DNA from: Parvibaculum sp040390855
GTDB lineage: Bacteria; Pseudomonadota; Alphaproteobacteria; Parvibaculales; Parvibaculaceae
Assembly (NCBI GenBank): GCA_040390855.1
Contig: JAZJXO010000005.1
Span: forward strand, 1 to 64,000
Length of the DNA: 64,000 nt
Direction: 5' to 3'
Positions 22,757-30,803 of the stretch are shown here, one piece after another. Every line of letters begins with the position of its first letter. Within the stretch, counting starts at the first letter, position 1. The position numbers and the translations under genes were made by a program. A model generated the notes under the pieces. The model made no database searches. It had not been told where the DNA came from and was given only the letters and a program-made list of their open reading frames with translations.

Positions 22757-24271
22757 ATGGCCAAACAGGCAAAGACCTTCCGCCCCAAGGCACGCGTGCC
22801 CAAGGGTTTGCGAGACGTTGCCGCACCTCAGGTGCGCGCGGAAGCGAAGATGCTTGGCCAAATCCGGGCCGTTTATGAAGCCTATGGCTTTGATCCGCTG
22901 GAAACATCGGCTTTTGAATATGCCGATGCGCTGGGCAAGTTTCTGCCCGACGAGGACCGTCCGAACGAGGGTGTCTTCTCGTTTCAGGATGATGACGAGC
23001 AATGGCTGTCGCTGCGCTACGATCTGACCGCGCCGCTCGCCCGCTATGTCGCCGAGAATTATGACGGACTACCCAAGCCCTTCCGCCGCTATCAGGCAGG
23101 CCCTGTCTGGCGCAATGAAAAACCCGGACCCGGACGTTTCCGTCAGTTTACGCAGTTTGATGCCGACATTGTAGGTGCGCCTGTTGTCGCGGCGGATGCC
23201 GAGATGTGCATGATGGGCGCAGATGTGCTCGAAGCGCTGGGCATCACGCGCGGGCTCTATCGTATCCGCGTCAACAACCGCAAGGTGCTCGACGGGCTGC
23301 TGGAGACCATCGGCATTTCGGCGGATGCGGATGATCGCACACACATGACGGTGCTGCGCTCCATCGACAAGTTCGACAAGCTCGGCCGTCGCGGCGTCGA
23401 GCTTCTGCTTGGCGACGGACGCAAGGATGAAAGCGGCGACTTCACGAAAGGCGCAGGGCTGAAGTCTGAACAAATCGCGGTCGTTCTCGACTATGTGGAA
23501 AGCGGCCTTGCGCAAGAGGGCGCATCGCGTGCTTGCGTGCTTGAAGGCTGGCGCAAAGTCGTGGGCGCAAGTTCCATCGGTAATGAAGGCATTGACGAAC
23601 TGGCAGAGATGGACGCGCTGTTCACCGCTGCGGGATATGGCACGGATCGCATCGAGTTCAATTCATGGATCGTTCGCGGTCTTGGCTATTATACCGGCCC
23701 TGTCTTTGAAGCCGAACTGCTGATCGAAGCTCAGGACGAAAAAGGCAATGCGGTGCGTTTCGGCTCGGTCGGTTCCGGCGGGCGCTATGACGGGCTGATC
23801 GAACGCTTTAAAGGCATCAAGGTGCCCGCGACCGGCTTTTCGGTGGGCGTCAGCCGCTTGCAGGCCGCACTTGCCATGCTGCCCGGCGCGAATGATGACA
23901 CGCAGTCCGATGTGGTCGTGGTGCTGACGCTGGACCCCGCCAACATGGCCGACTATCAGGCGATGACGCGGGAACTGCGTGCGGCCGGAATGCGGGCTGA
24001 GATGTATCTCGGTGGGTCCGGAATGCGGGCCCAGATGAAATATGCCGACCGTCGCGGTGCGCCGGTCGCCGTCATCGAAGGCGAGGACGAACGCGCCGCA
24101 GGGCAGGTGACGCTGAAGGATCTCATCCTCGGCACGGAAGTCTCGCGCGAGATCACCGACAATGCGGAATGGCGCGAGAGCCAGGCGGCGCAGATCACTG
24201 TGCCACGGGCTGAAATGGTTGAGGCGGTTAAAGCGATCTTGATGCGTCATGGTCTGCTCCATCGAAGCTGA
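22757..24271 (+). CDS. hisS: Histidyl-tRNA synthetase
   Basis: Class II synthetase of 504 residues that charges tRNA-His. Motif 1 is in PKGLRDVAAPQVRAE, motif 2 in FRRYQAGPVWRNEKPGPGRFRQFTQFDAD near residues 112-136, the histidine loop GLGYYTGPVFE near 312 and motif 3 in GGRYDGLIERF, followed by an anticodon-binding domain. It starts a hisS-hisZ-hisG gene order found in many alphaproteobacteria. Confidence 0.96.
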   Translation: MAKQAKTFRPKARVPKGLRDVAAPQVRAEAKMLGQIRAVYEAYGFDPLETSAFEYADALGKFLPDEDRPNEGVFSFQDDDEQWLSLRYDLTAPLARYVAENYDGLPKPFRRYQAGPVWRNEKPGPGRFRQFTQFDADIVGAPVVAADAEMCMMGADVLEALGITRGLYRIRVNNRKVLDGLLETIGISADADDRTHMTVLRSIDKFDKLGRRGVELLLGDGRKDESGDFTKGAGLKSEQIAVVLDYVESGLAQEGASRACVLEGWRKVVGASSIGNEGIDELAEMDALFTAAGYGTDRIEFNSWIVRGLGYYTGPVFEAELLIEAQDEKGNAVRFGSVGSGGRYDGLIERFKGIKVPATGFSVGVSRLQAALAMLPGANDDTQSDVVVVLTLDPANMADYQAMTRELRAAGMRAEMYLGGSGMRAQMKYADRRGAPVAVIEGEDERAAGQVTLKDLILGTEVSREITDNAEWRESQAAQITVPRAEMVEAVKAILMRHGLLHRS

Positions 24272-24364
24272 CCCAAAGCTACATCTCCCAAATTTCCGCC
24301 AAATCATGCTAATAAGAGCGCGACGGTTCACCCCGAAGCGCGCGCCCATCAAAGGTCGATCAAA

Positions 24365-25537
24365 ATGGCACCTGTGAAAACGCCAACACGCCAAGTCGTC
24401 AAAACAGACGCCCAACGCCCGAATGCGATGCGCTCTGTGTTTGAAGGCGCGGGCTTTGTGAATGTCGAGCCGCCGCTTCTTCAGCCTGCGGATGTGTTTC
24501 TGGACCGCTCCGGCGAAGACATCCGCCGCCGCCTCTTCGTTTTCAACGATCCGGGCGGCCAAGAGCTTTGCCTGCGGCCCGATCTCACGATCCCGACCTG
24601 CCGTCTCTATCTCGACAGCGATGCTGCAAAAGGCTCCGCGCGGTTCTGTTATTCGGGCACGGTCTTCCGCTATGAAGCGGGCGAGGCGGCTAACGAATTC
24701 GTGCAGACCGGAGCTGAATTTTTCGGCGGTAAAGATAGCGAAGATGCAGACGCCGAAATGCTGGTGCTTGCCGTCGAAGCGTTGCGTGCGGGCGGGCTTT
24801 CGTCATTCGACATCAAGCTCGGCGACTTGGCGCTGTTTGATGCGCTGGTCGATGCACTCGATATTCCTTCAGGCTGGCGCACAAGGCTGAAGCGTCACTT
24901 CTGGCGGCCTGATTATTTCAAGGAATTGCTGGCACGGCTTTCGACCAAAGGCGCGGGGACGCGCGCCGACGAACGCGTCGGCCTCATCGCGGCGCTTGGT
25001 GCGCTGGATGAAAAGAACGCGCTCACCGTCATCGAAGACGTGCTGGACCTTGCCAGAATCGCGCCCGTCGGCGGACGCAGCGTTGCGGAAATCGCCGAAC
25101 GCTTTTTGGAACGCGCGGCCGACGAGAGCGCTGCGCCTCTCTCCAAAGAGACAGCAAAACTCATCGACACGTTTCTGCACCTGTCGCTGAAACCGAAAGA
25201 TGCCGCCAAGTGCATTCGCGATCTGGTGAAAAGCGCGGGGTTGAAACTCGACGCGCCGATTGCGAGCCTTGAGCGCCGCTTTGATCTGATCGACAAAAAA
25301 GGCGTGGATCTCGCACGCGCGACATTCGAGACGGGCTTTGGTCGCACGCTCGAATACTACACGGGCTTTGTTTTCGAGTTGAGCGCAGGCGCGAGCGCGG
25401 TGGCCGGTGGCGGACGCTATGACGGGCTGTTGCAAAGTCTCGGCGCGAAGTCACGCGTGCCCGCTGTCGGCTGCGCCATCACGCTGGAGCGTCTGAACGC
25501 TGCGATTGCCGCCCCGAAAGGGAGGGCCGCCAAATGA
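24365..25537 (+). CDS. hisZ: ATP phosphoribosyltransferase regulatory subunit
   Basis: A HisS-like paralogue of 390 residues without an anticodon domain, which in other bacteria binds HisG and gives histidine feedback control. Recognisable segments: LQPADVFLDRSGEDIRRRLFVFND, RPDLTIPTCRLYL, RFCYSGTVFRYE, and the terminal GRTLEYYTGFVFEL and AGGGRYDGLL. It starts 93 bases after hisS and overlaps hisG by four bases (ATGA). Confidence 0.94.
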   Translation: MAPVKTPTRQVVKTDAQRPNAMRSVFEGAGFVNVEPPLLQPADVFLDRSGEDIRRRLFVFNDPGGQELCLRPDLTIPTCRLYLDSDAAKGSARFCYSGTVFRYEAGEAANEFVQTGAEFFGGKDSEDADAEMLVLAVEALRAGGLSSFDIKLGDLALFDALVDALDIPSGWRTRLKRHFWRPDYFKELLARLSTKGAGTRADERVGLIAALGALDEKNALTVIEDVLDLARIAPVGGRSVAEIAERFLERAADESAAPLSKETAKLIDTFLHLSLKPKDAAKCIRDLVKSAGLKLDAPIASLERRFDLIDKKGVDLARATFETGFGRTLEYYTGFVFELSAGASAVAGGGRYDGLLQSLGAKSRVPAVGCAITLERLNAAIAAPKGRAAK

Positions 25538-26514
25538 GAAGGAAACAATCAGACGCGCTGATCATCGGCATTCCGTCCAAGGGGCGCTTGCAGGAAAATG
25601 CCAACGCATTCTTTGCCAATGCGGGCCTCAAAGTGAAACAGGCACCGGGCGGACGCGAATATGTCGGCCGCCTGTCTGGCCTCGACAATGTGGCGGTCGC
25701 CTTTCTGTCAGCGTCGGAAATTGTCGCGCGGCTGGAAGACGGCTCCATCCATTTCGGTGTGACGGGTGAAGACCTGATCCGCGAGAACCTTGCTGACGCT
25801 GACCGCGTGGTCGAACTCGTGCTGCCGCTGGGCTTTGGCTTTGCCGATGTGATTGTCGCTGTGCCGCAGAGCTGGATTGACGTTGAGACAATGGCCGATC
25901 TTGATGATGTGGCGCTCGCCTTTCATCGCCGTCACGGGCGTCGCCTGCGCATCGCCACGAAGTATCTGAACCTCACGCGGCGCTTCTTCGCTGATCACGG
26001 CATTGCGGATTACCGCATCGTCGAAAGCGCGGGCGCGACCGAAGGGGCTCCGGCGGCGGGTACGGCGGAAGCGATTGTCGATATCACGACAACGGGTTCG
26101 ACGCTGGCGGCCAACAACCTCAAAATCCTCGACGACGGCGTGATGCTGAAAAGTCAGGCGAACCTCGTCGCGAGCCTCACGGCTGACTGGAGCGCTGCGG
26201 CGCTGAAAGCGGCGGGCGTGATGCTTGACCGGATCGACGCGAAGCTTTCAGCCGAAGCGCAGGTGGTTGTGATCGCACATGGCAAGGTCAATCAGGCGAA
26301 GCTCACCAAGGAACTGAGCGCGCAATTTTCCTGCACGGGTGTGTCGGGAGGCGACGGCGCTTTGTCTCTGCTTTGCCCGCGTGAACATTTGCAGGCAGTT
26401 GCGACGAGGCTTCGTGAAGCGGGTGTCGATACAGTGACGGTCAGAACTTCGGAATATATTTTCAATGCGGAGAATGCGCTGATGACGCGGTTGCGCAAGC
26501 GGTTGAGGAAGTAA
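25534..26514 (+). CDS. hisG: ATP phosphoribosyltransferase catalytic subunit
   Basis: First enzyme of histidine synthesis, joining ATP and PRPP. Of its 326 residues, the first 230 form the catalytic domain (IIGIPSKGRLQENANAFF, then IVDITTTGSTLAANNL for PRPP binding). The remaining C-terminal part (HLQAVATRLREAGVDTVTV, EYIFNAENALM) resembles the regulatory domain of long-form HisG, although hisZ, the partner of short-form HisG, is present just upstream. Translationally coupled to hisZ. Confidence 0.94.
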   Translation: MRRKQSDALIIGIPSKGRLQENANAFFANAGLKVKQAPGGREYVGRLSGLDNVAVAFLSASEIVARLEDGSIHFGVTGEDLIRENLADADRVVELVLPLGFGFADVIVAVPQSWIDVETMADLDDVALAFHRRHGRRLRIATKYLNLTRRFFADHGIADYRIVESAGATEGAPAAGTAEAIVDITTTGSTLAANNLKILDDGVMLKSQANLVASLTADWSAAALKAAGVMLDRIDAKLSAEAQVVVIAHGKVNQAKLTKELSAQFSCTGVSGGDGALSLLCPREHLQAVATRLREAGVDTVTVRTSEYIFNAENALMTRLRKRLRK

Positions 26515-26607
26515 AATCTTACGTCTCCTTTCCTATCTTCCAATCCTCCCATTCTGGAGCTTGTCGCCGCGTCCTTTCATCGTGGCGACGAAGAAGGCTG
26601 ATCCGAC

Positions 26608-27378
26608 ATGAGTTTCCTGATCGGGGCGTCCATCGCACTCGTTGCGTTTGTCACGTCTGCTATTTCCGGCGTTTTCGGCATGTCGGGCGGCATGATCCTG
26701 ATGGGCTACCTCGCTTTCGTGTTGCCGGTGAGCGCCGCCATGATCATGCATGGCGCGACACAGGCGGTTGCCAACGGCTATCGCGCCTATCTCAATGGCG
26801 CTGATATTGATTGGAAAATCTTTGGACGTTATCTCGTTGGCTCGTTGATTGCGCTGGCGATTCTGTCGGCCATTGCCTTTGTGCCGAGCAAGGTGACGAT
26901 GTATCTCCTTCTTGGCATCGTGCCGTTTATCGCCGCCGCGCTGCCGCAAGCATGGGCGCTTGATGTGACGAAGCGGGGAGCTGCTGAAGTTTGCGGTTTC
27001 GCTGTGACGCTCCTGAACCTCACAGCGGGCGTCGCGGGCGCGTTGCTCGATGTCTTTTTCGTGCGCACGGCGCTGACCCGACATCAGGTGGTGGCCACCA
27101 AAGCCGTGACACAGACATTGAGCCATATATTGAAGCTCGCTTATTTCGGCGTGATTGTGGGCGCGGTGACGGGGGACACGTCCGCGCATTACGATCCGGC
27201 CATTTTGCCGTGGTGGATTTTCGCCGTTGTCATTCCGCTGTCGATGCTCGGCACAACGGTGGGCAAAAAGATTCTCGACCGCATGACGGACACGAATTTC
27301 CGCAAATGGTCGCAGCGGTTGACGCTGGCGATTGGTGCGATTTTGCTGGCGCAGGGTGTGATGCTATTGCTGCGCTAA
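26608..27378 (+). CDS. TSUP family (TauE/SafE) permease
   Basis: A 256-residue membrane protein with about eight hydrophobic segments and the TSUP pattern: N-terminal GVFGMSGGMILMGYLAFVLP, then MIMHGATQAVANGYRAYLNG, and a repeat in the second half (AVTQTLSHILKLAYFG). Family members export sulfite, sulfoacetate or similar organosulfur anions; the substrate here is unknown. Its TAA overlaps the stop of the convergent DUF4336 gene. Confidence 0.88.
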   Translation: MSFLIGASIALVAFVTSAISGVFGMSGGMILMGYLAFVLPVSAAMIMHGATQAVANGYRAYLNGADIDWKIFGRYLVGSLIALAILSAIAFVPSKVTMYLLLGIVPFIAAALPQAWALDVTKRGAAEVCGFAVTLLNLTAGVAGALLDVFFVRTALTRHQVVATKAVTQTLSHILKLAYFGVIVGAVTGDTSAHYDPAILPWWIFAVVIPLSMLGTTVGKKILDRMTDTNFRKWSQRLTLAIGAILLAQGVMLLLR

Positions 27379-28067
27379 ATCCTGAGCCACTTCCATGCGC
27401 GTTTCAGAAATGCGGCACCGTCTGACGTGACGGGTGCGCCGTGCGCCATCAGCACTTTGTCAGCGGGCCAGACGAGAATTTTAGCAAGCGAGACGCGGGC
27501 CAGTTTTTTGTTGGTGAAGGCGCCGCGGAATTTACGCGGGACGGCGGGCTCTGCTTGCGTCATCAGATCGAGCCTGGCCACGATCGCGCGCCAGCCTGAG
27601 AACCATGTTTTGGGAAAATGCTGGATGAGGTCAGTGAAAAGCACCGTGCCGCTTTTCACGTGAAAGAACACGACTTCGGTTGTGATGGCATTGCCCTTCA
27701 CCACAACCTGATCAATCTCACCTTCCCATGTGGCGTCCGGCGTGTTGCCGAGTTCGCTGTCAAAACGGATGTCTTTGCGTTTGTCGCGCAGGAGCGGTGC
27801 GGCATGGAGCTTTGCTTGCGGGTAAGCGCGTTGCCAGTCGGGTACGGCGAGATGATGGAGGTTGTTCGGGGCGACGATATGGGCGACGGGGCCGAGCGCC
27901 TCGATATCGGCGCGGAGTGCATCCGTGAGTTCGGTCGGCGACCAGATGAAGAGACCGCCACCTTCAAGGCGGATAACGGCCATCAGCGTCGGATAATGAA
28001 AACCCGCATAGGCAATTACATCGGGGCCGTGGGCCGTCCATATGTCAGGGCCAAATTGTTCCAGCAT
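27375..28067 (-). CDS. DUF4336 domain protein
   Basis: A 230-residue protein related to the metallo-beta-lactamase fold (LFIWSPTELTDALRADIEALGPVAHIVAPNNLHHLAVPDW), with the HHL of the fold's metal region but without the full HxHxDH motif. The start was placed at MLEQFGPDIWTAHGPDVIAY, which matches the usual beginning of the family; a longer frame to 28112 exists. Function unknown. Its TAG lies inside the sequence CTAA shared with the stop of the opposing permease. Confidence 0.75.
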   Translation of the reverse strand: MLEQFGPDIWTAHGPDVIAYAGFHYPTLMAVIRLEGGGLFIWSPTELTDALRADIEALGPVAHIVAPNNLHHLAVPDWQRAYPQAKLHAAPLLRDKRKDIRFDSELGNTPDATWEGEIDQVVVKGNAITTEVVFFHVKSGTVLFTDLIQHFPKTWFSGWRAIVARLDLMTQAEPAVPRKFRGAFTNKKLARVSLAKILVWPADKVLMAHGAPVTSDGAAFLKRAWKWLRI

Positions 28068-28199
28068 GGTTGCCTGTTTTGACAAATCTCGGACACCGCG
28101 TCCCTCCCACATCGATATAGCAGGACCTTAATTCCGGATGGAAAACTTCACGGGCAGGTCATTTGGTCAAATATCACATTAGAGCGCAGTGTTTCTCGA

Positions 28200-28235
28200 A
28201 ACAAGAACGGCCGGTGTTTCCACCGGCCGTTTCAG
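28200..28235 (-). terminator. Terminator downstream of groEL
   Basis: ACGGCCGGTG and CACCGGCCGT pair around a TTTC loop; on the minus strand TTCTTGTTT follows, a moderate T-tract. It lies beyond the tandem duplication that follows groEL. Confidence 0.75.
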
Positions 28236-28260
28236 ATTTCTCACAGTAGAGCGCGAGTAG

Positions 28261-28429
28261 CTTAGAAGCCCATGTCGCCACCTCGAACCGGCGTAGCCGG
28301 TTCGAGCACTTTTTAGTGATGGGCAACTTTATGGGCTTAGAAGCCCATGTCGCCACCTCGAACCGGCGTAGCCGGTTCGAGCACTTTTTAGTGATGGGCA
28401 ACTTTATGGGCTTAGAAGCCCATGTCGCC
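28261..28429. repeat. 75-bp tandem duplication at the 3' end of groEL
   Basis: Two exact 75-base units (28261-28335 and 28336-28410) are followed by the first 19 bases of a third copy, which is the native end of groEL including its TAA (28412-28414). Each unit holds a perfect 11-bp hairpin, CTCGAACCGGC-TAC-GCCGGTTCGAG, and a second palindrome ATGGGCTT-CT-AAGCCCAT centred on the groEL stop codon sequence. The coding strand therefore presents three successive copies of GACATGGGCTTCTAA. It has no cas genes or spacers and is not a CRISPR. Confidence 0.95.
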
Positions 28430-30070
28430 CATGCCACCCATACCGCCCATGCCGCCGGGCATACCGCCGCCCATGCCGCCGCCGTTGTCCTTCTTGGGAG
28501 CATCGGCGATCATGGCTTCGGTGGTGATCAGGAGACCGGCAACCGAGGCTGCGTCCTGAAGCGCTGTGCGAACGACCTTTGTCGGGTCGATAATGCCAGC
28601 GGCAACGAGGTCCACATATTCTTCTTTCTGGGCATCGAATCCGTAATTGGCAACTTTCGATTCCAGAACCTTCTGCACAACGATCGAGCCTTCAACGCCT
28701 GCGTTTTCGACGATCTGACGGATCGGCGCTTCGAGAGCCTTGCGGACGATGTTGATACCGGCCTGAATGTCCGGATTGTCGGAGGTGAGCTTCGCCACGG
28801 CCTTTGTCGCCATGAGGAGAGCTGTGCCACCACCAGGGACGATGCCTTCTTCGACCGCGGCGCGTGTGGCGTTCAGAGCGTCGTCAACGCGATCCTTGCG
28901 TTCCTTGACTTCAACTTCCGTCGCACCGCCGACTTTGATGACCGCAACGCCACCGGCGAGCTTGGCCAGACGTTCCTGCAGCTTTTCCTTGTCGTAGTCA
29001 GACGTTGTTTCTTCGATCTGGCGTTTGATCTGGCCAACGCGCGACTCGATGTCTTTTTTCTTGCCCGAGCCATCAATGATGGTCGTGTCTTCTTTCGTGA
29101 TGCGCACGCGCTTGGCTTTGCCGAGCATGTCCGGTGTCACGTTTTCGAGTTTGATGCCGAGTTCTTCGGAGATCACCTGACCGCCCGTGAGGATGGCGAT
29201 GTCTTCGAGCATGGCCTTGCGACGGTCACCGAAGCCGGGTGCCTTCACGGCAGCAACCTTGAGGCCACCACGCAGCTTGTTGACGACGAGGGTGGCGAGC
29301 GCTTCGCCCTCGATGTCTTCGGCGATGATGAGCAGCGGACGCGAGGACTGCACAACCGCTTCGAGGATCGGAAGCAGGGGTTGTAGGTTCGTCAGCTTTT
29401 TTTCATGGAGAAGGATGAGCGGCTCGTCGAGTTCCGTCACCATCTTGTCGGCATTGGTGATGAAATAGGGCGAGAGATAGCCGCGGTCGAACTGCATGCC
29501 TTCGACGACTTCGAGTTCGCTGTCCAGCGACTTTGCTTCCTCAACCGTGATCACGCCTTCATTGCCGACGCGGGCCATGGCTTCGGCAATCATCTTGCCG
29601 ATTTCAGATTCGCCGTTTGCCGAGATCGTGCCGACCTGCGCGATTTCGTCGTTCGACTTCACCTTCTTGGAGCGCTTGGTAATATCTTCGCGCGCAACCG
29701 TCACCGCGAGGTCGATGCCGCGCTTCAGGTCCATCGGGTTGAGGCCGGCGGCCACAGCCTTGGCACCTTCGCGCACGATTGCCTGTGTGAGCACAGTCGC
29801 CGTTGTCGTGCCGTCACCGGCGGTGTCATTGGTCTTGGAAGCAACTTCCTTGACCATCTGGGCACCCATGTTCTCGAACTTGTCTTCAAGTTCGATTTCC
29901 TTGGCCACCGTCACACCGTCTTTCGTGATGCGCGGTGCGCCGAAGGACTTGTCGATGACAACGTTGCGACCTTTCGGGCCGAGCGTCACTTTGACGGCAT
30001 CAGCGAGAATGTCGACGCCGCGCAGCATACGTTCGCGCGCGGAGCGACCAAATTTGACTTCTTTAGCCAT
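28412..30070 (-). CDS. groEL: Chaperonin GroEL
   Basis: Subunit of the 14-mer chaperonin, 552 residues. It begins MAKEVKFGRSARERMLRGV, has the ATP-binding GPKGRNVVIDKSFGAPRITKDGV and TNDTAGDGTTTATVL segments, and ends in the usual Gly-Gly-Met tail (GGGMGGGMPGGMGGMGGMG) followed by DMGF. It is 91 bases downstream of groES and under the same CIRCE-bearing promoter. Its 3' end has been copied into the tandem repeat described separately. Confidence 0.98.
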   Translation of the reverse strand: MAKEVKFGRSARERMLRGVDILADAVKVTLGPKGRNVVIDKSFGAPRITKDGVTVAKEIELEDKFENMGAQMVKEVASKTNDTAGDGTTTATVLTQAIVREGAKAVAAGLNPMDLKRGIDLAVTVAREDITKRSKKVKSNDEIAQVGTISANGESEIGKMIAEAMARVGNEGVITVEEAKSLDSELEVVEGMQFDRGYLSPYFITNADKMVTELDEPLILLHEKKLTNLQPLLPILEAVVQSSRPLLIIAEDIEGEALATLVVNKLRGGLKVAAVKAPGFGDRRKAMLEDIAILTGGQVISEELGIKLENVTPDMLGKAKRVRITKEDTTIIDGSGKKKDIESRVGQIKRQIEETTSDYDKEKLQERLAKLAGGVAVIKVGGATEVEVKERKDRVDDALNATRAAVEEGIVPGGGTALLMATKAVAKLTSDNPDIQAGINIVRKALEAPIRQIVENAGVEGSIVVQKVLESKVANYGFDAQKEEYVDLVAAGIIDPTKVVRTALQDAASVAGLLITTEAMIADAPKKDNGGGMGGGMPGGMGGMGGMGDMGF

Positions 30071-30161
30071 GTGTTTCGTTCCTTAGTTATATCGTGTGCG
30101 TAAAACTCTGGGGGAGCGGGCAACAAAAAAGCCCGCGACATTCGGGTGAATGTCCCAAGCT

Positions 30162-30479
30162 TTATTCAGCAGCGGCTTTCGACTTCTTGGCGCCTTCGAC
30201 AACGCCCATGATGTCGGATTCTTTCATAATCAGCAGATCCTGGCCGTCGATTTTGACTTCCGTGCCGGACCATTTGCCGAAGATCACCCTGTCGCCGATT
30301 TTAACGTCGAGCGCGACGATCTTGCCGTCTTCGCCACGGGCACCGGCACCGACAGCGACGATTTCACCCTGCGAGGGTTTTTCCTGCGCCGTTTCGGGAA
30401 TGATGATCCCGCCGGCCGTCTTTGTTTCTTCGTCGAGGCGGCGCACAACAACGCGGTCATGCAGAGGACGAAATTTCAT
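30162..30479 (-). CDS. groES: Co-chaperonin GroES
   Basis: A 105-residue lid protein for GroEL. Conserved features: MKFRPLHDRVVVRRLDEE, the mobile loop ETKTAGGIIIPETAQEKPS, and IKYGKWSGTEVK-type roof residues seen here as VIFGKWSGTEVKI. It is about eight residues longer than E. coli GroES, with an Ala/Lys-rich C terminus. First gene of the groESL operon. Confidence 0.98.
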   Translation of the reverse strand: MKFRPLHDRVVVRRLDEETKTAGGIIIPETAQEKPSQGEIVAVGAGARGEDGKIVALDVKIGDRVIFGKWSGTEVKIDGQDLLIMKESDIMGVVEGAKKSKAAAE

Positions 30480-30536
30480 CTTAAGGTCTCCTGTTTCGGG
30501 AACCGCTTTGAGCGGGAAACGTTTGGATTAAGCGAC

Positions 30537-30563
30537 TTGGCACTCACACTGAAAGAGTGCTAA
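30537..30563. promoter_or_regulatory. CIRCE operator (HrcA site)
   Basis: TTGGCACTC-N9-GAGTGCTAA, one base away from the consensus TTAGCACTC-N9-GAGTGCTAA. It lies 58 bases upstream of groES, just downstream of the promoter. HrcA repression of groESL outside heat shock is the known role of this element. Confidence 0.96.
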
Positions 30564-30574
30564 CAGCCGAGGCA

Positions 30575-30603
30575 CAGATAAGCTTCCCTCCCCGATGTGT
30601 CAA
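30575..30603 (-). promoter_or_regulatory. groESL promoter
   Basis: On the minus strand, TTGACA (30603-30598), a 17-base spacer and TATCTG (30580-30575), a near-consensus housekeeping promoter. CIRCE begins about 11 bases after the -10, which suits repression by HrcA. Confidence 0.8.
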
Positions 30604-30704
30604 GGACGGGGAGGGGAAAACAATCAAAATAATCATTGGTAAATTATATTGGCCGGAGCGAAATTAGGATTCAGTTTCAATGGTTAAGGATATTTCCATA
30701 GTCG

Positions 30705-30725
30705 CACCTGCCTACAAGGCAGGTG
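30705..30725. promoter_or_regulatory. Perfect hairpin upstream of the aldolase-like gene
   Basis: CACCTGCC-TACAA-GGCAGGTG, an 8-bp perfect stem with no T-tract, in the divergent space between groES and the PLP enzyme (30480-30803). It may be an operator or leader hairpin. Nothing else is seen there apart from the groESL promoter and CIRCE. Confidence 0.35.
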
Positions 30726-30803
30726 GAGAGTTTGGGGTCCGTTGCGCATTCGGGCGCGGTGACTAGGATGACCGCCATTGTTGTTCGATAGGGGATGCGC
30801 GTT

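Noticed and set aside
28261..28429. CRISPR interpretation of the groEL-associated repeat
   Set aside because: The repeat is contiguous without spacers, has only two and a quarter copies and no cas genes nearby.
28316..29386. 356-codon plus-strand open frame over groEL
   Set aside because: Antisense shadow of groEL, rich in Phe/Asp/His, no ribosome-binding site or domain.
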